Shown piece by piece: positions 24,026 through 31,633 of a stretch of DNA of 64,000 nt. Source of the DNA: Mycobacterium fragae (lineage in GTDB: Bacteria > Actinomycetota > Actinomycetes > Mycobacteriales > Mycobacteriaceae). The notes under the pieces are model-generated. The model was not told where the DNA came from, made no database searches, and saw only the letters and a program-made list of their open reading frames with translations. The first letter of the stretch is position 1. Every line of letters starts with the position of its first letter. The stretch is from positions 27,678 to 91,677 of the forward strand of contig NZ_LQOW01000018.1 of NCBI RefSeq assembly GCF_002102185.1. The letters are read 5' to 3'. The position numbers and the translations under genes were made by a program.

Positions 24026-24357
24026 GCGCCGCGGTCTACGACGACGGGCTTGTCCAGCTGGACCGGAAAGCCATCACGCTTCGCCGTTACCACTTTCCGT
24101 CCGGCACTTCGAAGATCATCGCGCTGGATCGGATTCGCGGATACAAGGTTGAACCGCTGGGGCTGTTCATCCACCGGTTCCGCTTCTGGGGCAGCTCAGA
24201 TCTGCGCCGCTGGCTGCCGCTGGACATCAAGCGACCGCTGCGGTCCACGCTGATCACCCTCGACGTGCCGGGGACCAGACCGAGTCCCGCGTGTACGCCG
24301 GCGGACCCGGACGAGTTCACCGCGCTGCTGGACAGGCTGTTGGAGAAGCGCGGTTAG
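24022..24357 (+). CDS. Small conserved protein coupled to the MBL-Rieske gene (Rv3819 type)
   Basis: A 111-residue soluble protein of unknown function. It is rich in Arg with mixed beta/alpha character (AVYDDGLVQLDRKAITLRRYHFPSGTSK...). No catalytic motif is recognised. The ATGA overlap with the upstream stop (24022-24025) implies translational coupling, so it likely assists the MBL-Rieske enzyme. Its own stop overlaps the stop of the convergent FAD dehydrogenase by 4 bp; in M. tuberculosis the sulfolipid cluster lies at this junction. Confidence 0.82.
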   Translation: MSAAVYDDGLVQLDRKAITLRRYHFPSGTSKIIALDRIRGYKVEPLGLFIHRFRFWGSSDLRRWLPLDIKRPLRSTLITLDVPGTRPSPACTPADPDEFTALLDRLLEKRG

Positions 24358-25931
24358 CCCTTGGGCCGCGAGCACCCGGCGTCGACGAGTGCTTGATGCG
24401 CCGCGTTATAACCCGGGATGAACGTGATCCCCGGCCCGCCGTGACACCCCGCGCTGCCCAGGTAGAGTCCGTCGATTGGGATGGGTTGGTGCAGAAAGCC
24501 TTTCGGGCCGGGCCGGTTGGGCCCGATCTGATCCGGGTTCAGCAGCCCATGGCAGTAGTCTCCGCCGGGGGCACCGAACATCACACCCATGTGCCTGGGC
24601 GTGAAGGTGGTGTGCCTGATGATGCTGGCTTCGAAATTCGGCGCGAGGCGGGTGATCTTGTCGATCACCCGCTGACCCATTTCAACCTTCGCCTGGCCGT
24701 AGTCGGTGTTGCCCTCGATCGGGAACCACAGCGCGAACGCCGATGCGGCGTGCCTGCCTCGCGGCGCCAGGCCCGGATCGTTCTGCGACGGGATCTGCAA
24801 CACCACAGTAGGGTCGGCCGGAACGATCCCGCGCCTGCTGTCCTCCCATTGCTGTTGGACTTCCTCCGGCGTGCAGAAGAGGCCGATCGACGCCTGCATG
24901 GCCGGGTCGTTGAGCGCCTCGTAGGGTGCGGCGAAGACCGGTGCTTCGTTCAGCGCGAAGTGCATCTGCAGGTAGCTGCCGCGGTGATCGATGCGCGCAT
25001 AGCGTTCCCGGATATCGGCGGGCAGCGCGCCCGGGTCGATCATTTCGTTGAGCGTGACATCGGGCGCGATGCCGGACACGACGATCGGGGCAGTCAGCGT
25101 GTCACCCGCTTCGGTGCGTACTCCGCCCACCCGGCCGTCGGCGACGAGGATTTCGCTCACCTTGGTACGCAACCGCACTTCGCCGCCGTGACTCTCCAAC
25201 ACTCGGCACAGATGCGCGGTCAGCGCGCCGATGCCGCCGCGCAGCTTCTTCATCTGGATGGTGTCGCCGTCGGGAACACCCAGTCCGAACGCGAGCGCCG
25301 CCGCGCTGCCCGGGGTGGCCGGCCCGCGGTAGAGCGTGTTGACGGCCAGGACGGTCATCGAGCCGCGCAGCGCACCGTGCTTCTCGCGGTCGGGAAGATA
25401 GCGGTCCAGCACATCGGTCGTCGAACCGAACAGCATGTCGTCGATGGCCGAGCGTTCGAATTCACCTGTGGCACAGGCATACATCTCGTCGAGGCTCTTG
25501 GGCGGCGTGCCGGCCTCGAACCGGCCCAGGGCGCGCGTCGGCGCCTGACTCCACGCCATCAGCCCCGCCATTCCGTTGACGGCGTCGGCCCCGTGCACCT
25601 CGTTGAGGTGAGCGAACAATTTGATCGGGTCGCTGTACTGCACCAGGGGAGCGTCACCGACACCGCGCAGCGCTACCGACATCACCTCCAGGTCGATCGT
25701 CGGCAAAGTGTCCAGTCCAAGCTCTGCGACAACCACCGACGCCGTGGGGAACTGCACGGAGCCGGCGATCTCGAACTGGTAGCCGTCGAAAAGCTCCACG
25801 GTAGATGCCATGCCGCCGGCATAAAGCTTCGATTCCAGGCATAGCGTGCGCAGCCCGGCCTTCTGCAGCAGTACCGCGGCGGCCAGCCCGTTGTGGCCGG
25901 CACCGATAACGATCGCGTCAAAGCTAGTCAT
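24354..25931 (-). CDS. FAD-dependent phytoene-desaturase-like dehydrogenase (Rv3829c type)
   Basis: An NAD(P)/FAD-binding oxidoreductase of 525 residues. The dinucleotide motif at the very N terminus (AIVIGAGHNGLAAAVLLQKAG) is typical of the carotenoid-desaturase/NAD(P)-binding-8 group. The C-terminal FAD contact is LYLGSAGCHGGPGITFIPGYNAA. The ATG at 25931 lies 8 bases after GGAGG. Its promoter region overlaps the end of the tetR gene and contains a near-perfect palindrome at 25970-25993, so repression by the adjacent TetR protein is likely. Substrate unknown; a lipid or carotenoid-like molecule is plausible. Confidence 0.88.
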   Translation of the reverse strand: MTSFDAIVIGAGHNGLAAAVLLQKAGLRTLCLESKLYAGGMASTVELFDGYQFEIAGSVQFPTASVVVAELGLDTLPTIDLEVMSVALRGVGDAPLVQYSDPIKLFAHLNEVHGADAVNGMAGLMAWSQAPTRALGRFEAGTPPKSLDEMYACATGEFERSAIDDMLFGSTTDVLDRYLPDREKHGALRGSMTVLAVNTLYRGPATPGSAAALAFGLGVPDGDTIQMKKLRGGIGALTAHLCRVLESHGGEVRLRTKVSEILVADGRVGGVRTEAGDTLTAPIVVSGIAPDVTLNEMIDPGALPADIRERYARIDHRGSYLQMHFALNEAPVFAAPYEALNDPAMQASIGLFCTPEEVQQQWEDSRRGIVPADPTVVLQIPSQNDPGLAPRGRHAASAFALWFPIEGNTDYGQAKVEMGQRVIDKITRLAPNFEASIIRHTTFTPRHMGVMFGAPGGDYCHGLLNPDQIGPNRPGPKGFLHQPIPIDGLYLGSAGCHGGPGITFIPGYNAAHQALVDAGCSRPKG

Positions 25932-25969
25932 GTCCTGCCCTCCAGGAATGCAGGCTGGCATGCGCTCAA

Positions 25970-25993
25970 AGTTTTGTCAATTATGACGAAACT
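25970..25993. promoter_or_regulatory. Putative TetR operator 1
   Basis: Half-sites AGTTTTGTCA and TGACGAAACT are separated by ATTA; they are inverted with one mismatch in ten. The site overlaps the tetR stop codon and lies 39 bp upstream of the FAD dehydrogenase start. The same half-site (TGACAAAACT) recurs at operator 2. Confidence 0.7.
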
Positions 25994-26604
25994 GCGGTGG
26001 CCCAGGTTCCGGATATACCGGCCCGAAGCGATTCGAGCGCCACATGCGACATCCGTGCCAACTCGCCGAGCGATCGATCGTCGCCGACCATCCAGGCTTC
26101 CATGGCCCCGAAGACACCGGCCGCGATGCAACGGGCGGTCACCGTAATCCGTAGCCGCGCATCGGCCGTTTGATCCGCCGCGCAGCTATGCTTTCGCAAC
26201 TGCGCCTCGATGGCGTCGGCCAAGTCGGCTTGGACGTCGCGAATGTGGCGGACGATGCGGCCCTGGTCAATGTCGCCGCCACGCATAGCGGCGATTTTCG
26301 TCACGGCCTCAACGTCATACGGAAACGCGAAGATGGCCGACTGGACGGAATCGATGACCGGTTCATCGGCAGGTCGGGCGTCGAGCGCGGCTCGAAACCA
26401 GGTGAGTCCGGTGTAGTCGGCAAACAGCAAATCGTGCTTGGACCGGAAGTGCCGATAGAACGTCCGCAACGACACCCCGGCGTCGCCAGCGATCTGCTCG
26501 GCCGAGGTCTCCTCCACTCCCTGGGCCAGGAATCGCACCATCGCAGCCTGGACCAACGCCTCCCGGGTGCGTTCGCTGCGCGCCGTCTGCGCGGGCCGGA
26601 CCAT
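25981..26604 (-). CDS. TetR-family regulator (Rv3830c type)
   Basis: A 207-residue TetR repressor. The N-terminal helix-turn-helix reads TSAEQIAGDAGVSLRTFYRHFRSKHDLLFADY (about 33-64), the classical TetR signature. The C-terminal ligand domain is helical and not assignable to a ligand. The gene lies 49 bp upstream of the FAD dehydrogenase on the same strand and diverges from a DUF2834 membrane gene. Operator-like palindromes on both sides suggest that it represses itself, the dehydrogenase and the divergent membrane gene. Confidence 0.9.
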   Translation of the reverse strand: MVRPAQTARSERTREALVQAAMVRFLAQGVEETSAEQIAGDAGVSLRTFYRHFRSKHDLLFADYTGLTWFRAALDARPADEPVIDSVQSAIFAFPYDVEAVTKIAAMRGGDIDQGRIVRHIRDVQADLADAIEAQLRKHSCAADQTADARLRITVTARCIAAGVFGAMEAWMVGDDRSLGELARMSHVALESLRAGISGTWATAVSS

Positions 26605-26624
26605 GGCTGTAAGGTACTCCTTTC

Positions 26625-26648
26625 CATTGTGTCAATCTTGACAAAACT
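26625..26648. promoter_or_regulatory. Putative TetR operator 2
   Basis: Right half TGACAAAACT (26639-26648) is the exact complement of the left half of operator 1. The left half CATTGTGTCA is degenerate (three mismatches), with the same 4-base spacer. It lies in the 68-bp gap between the divergent tetR (start 26604) and DUF2834 (start 26673) genes. Confidence 0.62.
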
Positions 26649-26672
26649 TGCGAGCGCGGTGAGACTTCGCCC

Positions 26673-27161
26673 ATGATCTGGCTCTACGTGCACGCAATAC
26701 TCGGGCTCGCCGTCATCGGCTGGATTATCGCGTCGAACCCGAAGATCTACGCCAAGCCGGCCGACGGGCCGTGGCTGTCGCCGCTGGAAATTGTGTATTA
26801 CGCGTCCGGGATCGCCTCGATCGCGCTGGGCTGGTACTTCAACATCCATTTTGTGCTCGACGCGGCCGGCCAGGGCAACCTCGTCCACGGACCAGCCAGC
26901 TATCCGCACTTCCTACAGCAGCAGTTCGCCAACCCGGCCGCCGGTTCGGGCGACCAGGACTACCTCATCGCGAATGTCATTCTGCTGCCGGTGTTTACCA
27001 TCGTCGACGGCTATCGGCGTGGCATCCAGCGTCCGTGGTTGTTCTTCCTTGCCAGCTTTTTCACCAGCTTTTCCTTCCCACTTGCCTGGTACCTCGCCAC
27101 CATCGAACGGCAACGTCGGCATGCCCAAACCGCCGCCGTGCCAACGCCGGCGGACGCCTAA
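26673..27161 (+). CDS. DUF2834-type integral membrane protein
   Basis: A 162-residue protein with four predicted membrane segments: WLYVHAILGLAVIGWII, IVYYASGIASIALGWYFNI, YLIANVILLPVFTIVDGY and WLFFLASFFTSFSFPLAWYL. The C-terminal half fits the DUF2834 pattern (aromatic-rich, charged R/G loop between the last two helices). Function unknown. It is divergent from tetR and shares operator 2, so it may be co-regulated with the FAD dehydrogenase. The stop overlaps that of the convergent hxlR-type gene by 4 bp. Confidence 0.78.
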   Translation: MIWLYVHAILGLAVIGWIIASNPKIYAKPADGPWLSPLEIVYYASGIASIALGWYFNIHFVLDAAGQGNLVHGPASYPHFLQQQFANPAAGSGDQDYLIANVILLPVFTIVDGYRRGIQRPWLFFLASFFTSFSFPLAWYLATIERQRRHAQTAAVPTPADA

Positions 27162-27532
27162 GGTGTGGTTGTCTCCGCCCAGCGACGAGCCCATTGGTCC
27201 AATGGGATTAGCGCCTTGTCGAGCGACCGGCCCACGTCGCTCAATTCGTAGCACTGGTCATCGCGCTGGACGATGAGGCCCGCGTTGGTCAGTTCACCAA
27301 GCCGGACGTAAAGGACGCTGGGCGACATGCCGTCGCAGCGTTCGCGCAGCGTCCTTGCTCCCAGCGGCCCGTCCCGCAGCTCCCACAGCACGCGCAGCGA
27401 CCAGCGCCGCCCGAGCAGATCGAGCGCGGCCATCAGCGGACGCCCCGTGGTCGACCCGCGTACCGGTCGGCCGGGCCCAGGCCCGACCGTCGGTTGACGT
27501 TTCGATTTCCGTAACGTAGCTTTCTCGTTCAT
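27158..27532 (-). CDS. HxlR-family winged-helix regulator
   Basis: A 124-residue HxlR/MarR-like regulator. The core reads MAALDLLGRRWSLRVLWELRDGPLGARTLRERCDGMSPSVLYVRLGELTNAGLI, a complete winged helix. The ATG at 27532 adds a basic N-terminal tail of 33 residues; the inner ATG at 27432 would leave only the core. The ATG overlaps the divergent start codon inside a CATG, and a perfect 11-bp palindrome spans both. It probably controls the divergent carboxymuconolactone-decarboxylase-like gene and itself. No ligand or redox Cys is evident apart from the single Cys residues at DGLRERC-like and QCYELS positions. Confidence 0.87.
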   Translation of the reverse strand: MNEKATLRKSKRQPTVGPGPGRPVRGSTTGRPLMAALDLLGRRWSLRVLWELRDGPLGARTLRERCDGMSPSVLYVRLGELTNAGLIVQRDDQCYELSDVGRSLDKALIPLDQWARRWAETTTP

Positions 27533-27544
27533 GGTTACGGAAAT
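27505..27544. promoter_or_regulatory. Perfect 11-bp inverted repeat over two divergent start codons
   Basis: Arms ATTTCCGTAAC (27505-27515) and GTTACGGAAAT (27534-27544) are perfect complements. Their centres lie 29 bp apart, about three helical turns. Both start codons (27530-27533) fall between or beside the arms. This is a strong candidate HxlR operator that would block both transcripts. Confidence 0.75.
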
Positions 27545-28121
27545 AGTAACGCCTCGGATCGGCGCTCTCGAACCTCCCTATGAGCCGGCGGTGGCCCTGC
27601 AGCTGCAGACGATGATGCCGCCGAACGTTCCACCGATCGCGCTGTTTCGCACCATGGTCAAAAACCTGCCCATGACCGAGGCCATGACGGGCTGGGGCGG
27701 CTACGAGCTCAGCCGCGCGCTGTCGCTGTCGCTTCGCGGCCGCGAGATCGTCATCGACCGAACCTGCGCCCGCTGTGGCTGTGAGTACGAATGGGGCGTG
27801 CACATAGCGTTTTTCGCGGACAAGGCGCGCCTTGATCGCGACCAGATCAGATCGTTGACCCACGGCAGCGCGGACGATCCATGCTGGACGATCGACCGAG
27901 ATCGCTTGCTGATTCGGGCCGTCGACGCGCTCTGCGACCACCGAGACATCGACGACGCCCTGTGGGAGACGCTGAGCGAGGAGTTCGGCGAGCGTGAAAT
28001 CCTCGACCTCACCATGCTCTGCGGCTGGTATCACGCGATCAGCTTCACCGCGCGCGCCGCTCGCGTCCCACTCGAGGCCGGCACCCCCACTTTCGCGAGT
28101 GTGGCTCGCGGCCACATGTAA
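27531..28121 (+). CDS. Carboxymuconolactone decarboxylase / AhpD-like protein
   Basis: A 196-residue protein of the CMD/AhpD fold. The N terminus (LEPPYEPAVALQLQTMMPPNVPPIALFRTMVKN) and the motif REIVIDRTCARCGCEYEWGVHIAFFA are family hallmarks. Three Cys residues lie in the TCARCGC stretch, next to the E and H of the active site. It may act as a peroxidase-like or redox enzyme, or as a ring decarboxylase. The ATG at 27531 keeps the conserved N terminus; there is no room for a Shine-Dalgarno of normal spacing that does not overlap hxlR, so a leaderless mRNA is likely. Confidence 0.85.
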   Translation: MVTEIVTPRIGALEPPYEPAVALQLQTMMPPNVPPIALFRTMVKNLPMTEAMTGWGGYELSRALSLSLRGREIVIDRTCARCGCEYEWGVHIAFFADKARLDRDQIRSLTHGSADDPCWTIDRDRLLIRAVDALCDHRDIDDALWETLSEEFGEREILDLTMLCGWYHAISFTARAARVPLEAGTPTFASVARGHM

Positions 28122-28184
28122 GGCAGCGATCCCAGCGGCATTACAGCGCTGCGAACGCGCGCCGGTAGCTCGACGGCGGCAGGT

Positions 28185-28325
28185 GTGAATTACGACGTCC
28201 ACCGCCTGCGCGAGGTGGTGTCGTCGGAAACGAAAGTCACCGGCCTGGTCTACGACCTCGAGTCCGGCTGGGTTCGACGCTTCCGGCTAAGGCTCCAGGA
28301 GCTCGGTGCCGACGAACGGGACTAG
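28185..28325 (+). pseudogene. Possible C-terminal remnant of a beta-carbonic anhydrase-like gene
   Basis: A 46-codon frame from a GTG reads NYDVHRLREVVSSETKVTGLVYDLESG and then runs into the serS 3' end on the opposite strand. The piece KVTGLVYDLESG resembles the last strand of beta-carbonic anhydrases (for example GFVFDVATG in Rv1284). The frame is open for about 20 more codons upstream without a family match. It has no Zn-binding Cys/His residues, so it would be a decayed fragment. Resemblance is short and could be chance. Confidence 0.25.
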
Positions 28326-29540
28326 CGCCTCGGGCACCCGCACGCTGCCGTCGGGCTGTTGGTGGTTTTCCAGGATGGCGACCAGCCAGCGGGTGGTGGC
28401 CAGGGTGCCGTTCAGCGTCGCGGCGATCTGCGGCTTACCCCCCGCGTCCCGGTAGCGGGTGGAAAGCCGACGGGCCTGGAACGTGGTGCAGTTCGACGTC
28501 GAGGTCAGCTCACGGTAGGCCTGCTGGGTAGGCACCCAGGCTTCGCAGTCGAACTTGCGGGCCGCCGACGAGCCGAGATCGCCTGCGGCGACGTCGATTA
28601 CGCGGTATGGCACCTCGATGCGGGCCAGCATCTCGCGCTGCCAGCCGAGCAGCCGCTGATGCTCGGCCTCGGCGTCCGCAGGTACGCAGTAGACGAAGCC
28701 CTCGACCTTGTCGAACTGGTGCACGCGGATGATGCCGCGGGTGTCCTTGCCATGGCTGCCTGCTTCGCGGCGAAAACACGACGACCACCCCGCGTAGCGC
28801 AGCGGGCCGCCGGACAGGTCGAGGATCTCGTCGGCGTGGTAGCCGGCCAGCGGCACTTCGGAGGTCCCGACCAGATAGAGGTCGTCGGCGTCCAGGTGGT
28901 ACACCTCCTCGGCGTGGGCGCCGAGAAACCCGGTGCCCGACATCACCTCCGGGCGCACCAGCACCGGCGGAATGACCGGGATGAAGCCGTTGTCGACGGC
29001 CAGCCGCATCGCCAACTGCAGCAGCCCCAGCTGCAGCAGGGCCCCCCTACCGGTCAGGAAGTAGAACCGCGAACCGGACACCTTGGCGCCGCGCGCCATG
29101 TCGATGAGCCCCAGCGACTCGCCGAGTTCCAGATGGTCTTTGGCGTTCTCGATCGCCGCCGGCTCCCCGACGACGTCGAGAACTGTGTAGTCGTCCTCGC
29201 CGCCGGCCGGCACACCGTCGATGATCACGTTGGAGATCGCCATGTGGGCGGCGGTGAACGCCGCCTCGGCATCGGCCTGCTCGGCTTCGGCGGTCTTGAC
29301 CTGCTCCGCCAATTCCTTGGCTCGCTGCAGCAGGGCCGGTCGCTCGTCGGCGGATGCGGCGCCCACCTTCTTGCTGGCGGCCTTCTGCTCGGCGCGCAGC
29401 GAGTCGGCGGTCGAGATCGCGGCCCGCCGCTTGGCATCGGCGGCCAGCAGCGTGTCGACCAGGGCCGGGTCCTCGCCGCGGCTGGTCTGGGAGCGACGGA
29501 CGGTGTCCGGGTCTTCGCGCAGCAGCTTCAGGTCGATCAC
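28287..29540 (-). CDS. serS: Seryl-tRNA synthetase
   Basis: Class II aminoacyl-tRNA synthetase charging tRNA-Ser (and tRNA-Sec where present). The 417-residue protein begins [16 protein letters not shown] long alpha-helical coiled-coil arm (about 30-110) is followed by the class II core: motif 2 [25 protein letters not shown] and motif 3 [21 protein letters not shown]. Length equals the family norm. Transcribed alone, divergent from the septum-type gene. Confidence 0.97.
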   Translation of the reverse strand: MIDLKLLREDPDTVRRSQTSRGEDPALVDTLLAADAKRRAAISTADSLRAEQKAASKKVGAASADERPALLQRAKELAEQVKTAEAEQADAEAAFTAAHMAISNVIIDGVPAGGEDDYTVLDVVGEPAAIENAKDHLELGESLGLIDMARGAKVSGSRFYFLTGRGALLQLGLLQLAMRLAVDNGFIPVIPPVLVRPEVMSGTGFLGAHAEEVYHLDADDLYLVGTSEVPLAGYHADEILDLSGGPLRYAGWSSCFRREAGSHGKDTRGIIRVHQFDKVEGFVYCVPADAEAEHQRLLGWQREMLARIEVPYRVIDVAAGDLGSSAARKFDCEAWVPTQQAYRELTSTSNCTTFQARRLSTRYRDAGGKPQIAATLNGTLATTRWLVAILENHQQPDGSVRVPEALVPFVGTELLEP

Positions 29541-29646
29541 GGGCTAAAACCCTAGTCGGCCGACATCTCGCCCGTCGGGGGCATCCACACGAGGAACATG
29601 TGCATCAATGGTCACGCGGTGCTGCGGGCCTGTCAGAATGGAGCGG

Positions 29647-31011
29647 ATGATTGACGTGCCCGAGCAGGATGAGTCACCGGCCGACCGGTCGCGATTCCGG
29701 CTACCGCGGGCCGACTGGCTGAGCACCCTGCAAGCCTCGGCTACCCGGCGTGCGCTGCTGCTGACCGCACTGGGCGGCCTGTTCATCGCCGGGCTGGTCA
29801 CCGCGCTTCCGGCCATCGGCGGCGGTCCCGGCAGGCTGGCCGGATACATCGACCCTGTGCCGAGCACCGGCTCGAAGGGCAACGACGCGTTCAACCGCGC
29901 CACCGGCGGCGACTGCCTGATGTGGCCGGACCGGACGCCGGAGGCCGCGACCATTGTCAACTGCAAGGACGAGCACCGTTTCGAGGTCGCCGAGTCCGTC
30001 GACATGCGCACCTTCCCGGGGTCGGAGTACGGTCCCGACGCCGCGCCGCCGTCGGCCGCGCGCATCGAACAGATCAGCCAAGAGCAGTGCGAGTCGGCCG
30101 TGCGCCGCTACCTCGGTGCCAAGTTCGACCCGAACAGCAAGTTCATCATCAGCATGCTGTGGTCCGGTGACAAAGCCTGGCGGCAGGCCGGTGAGCGGCG
30201 CATGCTCTGCGGCTTGGAGCTGCCCGGTACGGGCAACCAGCAGCTCGTGTTCAAAGGCAAGGTCGCCGACAGCGACCAGTCCAAGGTATGGCCGGACGGC
30301 ACCTGCCTGGGTATTGACCCGGCGACCAACCAACCCACCGACATCCCGGTCGATTGCTCGGCGCCGCACGCGATGGAGGTGACCGGCACGGTCAACTTGC
30401 TCAGCAAGTTTCCCGACGCGCTGCCGCCGGAGCCCGAGCAGGACGGTTTCATCAAGGACGCCTGCACCAGGCAGACGGACGCGTACCTGGCCCCGGTCCA
30501 ATTGCGCAGCACCACACTGACGCTGATCTACCCGACGCTGTCCTTACCCAGCTGGGCGGCCGGCAGCCGCGAGGTCGCCTGCAGCATCGGGGCGACCCTG
30601 GGCAACGGCGGGTGGGCGACCCTGGTGAACAGCGCGAAGGGCCGGCTGCTGATCAACGGTCAGCCCCCGGTTCCGCCGCCGGACATCCCGCAGGAGCGAC
30701 TCAACCTGCCGCCGATCCCGATGTCGCCGCCGGCCCAGACGGGTGGGGGCACCTCATCGCAATCGTCACAATCGTCGTCCGGATCGACCACCCAACCGCG
30801 GCAGGGCAACGAACACCTGCCGGGCCAGCCCGCCGCCCCGGCCCCACAGCCGGCAGCACCCGCACCGCAGCAGCCCGCGCCGCAACAGCCTGCGCCCGCT
30901 CCCGAGGCGCCGCCACCACCGCCCGCCCCGGAGCCGCCTCCAGCTGCGCCTCCTGCACCCCCGCCTGCGGAAGCCCCGCCGCCACCACCGCCGCCCGCCC
31001 CGGGGGCATAG
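29647..31011 (+). CDS. Septum-formation-family membrane protein with Pro-rich tail (Rv3835 type)
   Basis: A 454-residue protein. A short cytoplasmic N terminus is followed by one membrane helix (ALLLTALGGLFIAGLVTALPAI), then two similar extracytoplasmic modules with paired Cys residues (GGDCLMWPD...NCKDEHRFEVA; GTCLGIDP...DCSAPHAMEVTGTV). This Cys-His pattern matches actinobacterial septum-formation domains. The last 110 residues are Ser/Gln then Ala/Pro-rich (PAPQQPAPQQPAP), probably spanning the wall. ATG at 29647 or 29638 could start it. Upstream of the metallopeptidase gene by 4 bp, likely one operon. Confidence 0.82.
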   Translation: MIDVPEQDESPADRSRFRLPRADWLSTLQASATRRALLLTALGGLFIAGLVTALPAIGGGPGRLAGYIDPVPSTGSKGNDAFNRATGGDCLMWPDRTPEAATIVNCKDEHRFEVAESVDMRTFPGSEYGPDAAPPSAARIEQISQEQCESAVRRYLGAKFDPNSKFIISMLWSGDKAWRQAGERRMLCGLELPGTGNQQLVFKGKVADSDQSKVWPDGTCLGIDPATNQPTDIPVDCSAPHAMEVTGTVNLLSKFPDALPPEPEQDGFIKDACTRQTDAYLAPVQLRSTTLTLIYPTLSLPSWAAGSREVACSIGATLGNGGWATLVNSAKGRLLINGQPPVPPPDIPQERLNLPPIPMSPPAQTGGGTSSQSSQSSSGSTTQPRQGNEHLPGQPAAPAPQPAAPAPQQPAPQQPAPAPEAPPPPPAPEPPPAAPPAPPPAEAPPPPPPPAPGA

Positions 31012-31015
31012 CCGG

Positions 31016-31366
31016 GTGACCGTGCGGATGGATCCGCAACGGTTCGACGAGCTGGTCTCCGACGCGCTCGACCTGATCCCGCCCCAGCTGGCCGCGGTCA
31101 TGGACAACGTGGTGGTGCTGGTGGCCGACCGGCACCCGGATGAATCCGGCCTACTCGGGCTGTACGAGGGAGTGGCGCTGACCGAGCGGGATTCCAATTA
31201 CGCCGGCTCGCTGCCGGACACCATCACGATCTACCGCGACGCGCTGTTGGACGTCTGCGACTCCGACGACGAGGTCGTCGACGAGGTGGCGATCACCGTG
31301 ATCCACGAGATCGCCCACCACTTCGGCATCGACGACGACCGGTTGCACGAATTGGGCTGGGCCTGA
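31016..31366 (+). CDS. Zincin-like metallopeptidase-family protein (Rv3836 type)
   Basis: A 116-residue cytosolic protein of the possible zinc metallopeptidase family found across actinobacteria. The motif VIHEIAHHFGIDDDRLHELGW has HEXXH plus a downstream H/E, typical of minimal gluzincin-like folds. It starts 4 bp after the preceding stop, at GTG 31016; GTG 31022 and ATG 31028 are alternatives. Enzymatic activity has not been shown for this family to my knowledge. Confidence 0.82.
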   Translation: MTVRMDPQRFDELVSDALDLIPPQLAAVMDNVVVLVADRHPDESGLLGLYEGVALTERDSNYAGSLPDTITIYRDALLDVCDSDDEVVDEVAITVIHEIAHHFGIDDDRLHELGWA

Positions 31367-31416
31367 TCGCGGCGCGCCGACGCGGATCTGTCGGCGCCTA
31401 GTGCTAAGAACGACGC

Positions 31417-31617
31417 ATGAGCACAGGCTGCCGCGACTGCCGGGCAGGCTTGGATCACTGCCACGGCACCATGATTCGTCATTGGATGCACCGCTCGGAG
31501 TGCACCGAGGACGGATGCACCAGCCCGGAGCTGATGCCGCACGCCTTCGTCATCGACTGCGACGCGGTCGGCTGCGGGTGCGCGGACGTAAGCGCCCCGC
31601 CCGCCCTGGCAGGCTGA
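31417..31617 (+). CDS. Small Cys/His-rich protein
   Basis: A 66-residue protein with nine Cys and five His in patterned pairs: CRDC (5-8), DHCHG (13-17), CTEDGC (near 29-34), then DCDAVGCGC (near 49-57). The pattern suggests binding of zinc or another metal. The frame begins at an ATG 50 bp after the metallopeptidase gene and has normal mycobacterial codon use (GC-rich third positions). I recall similar small proteins in other actinobacteria but no function. It is easily missed in annotation. Confidence 0.68.
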   Translation: MSTGCRDCRAGLDHCHGTMIRHWMHRSECTEDGCTSPELMPHAFVIDCDAVGCGCADVSAPPALAG

Positions 31618-31633
31618 ATCGGATCCGGCGCCG

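Noticed and set aside
29608..29646. An upstream ATG that would lengthen the septum-type protein by 13 residues.
   Set aside because: The added residues (MVTRCCGPVRMER) are unlike the family, and the start at MIDVPEQD or MERMIDV suits the membrane topology better.
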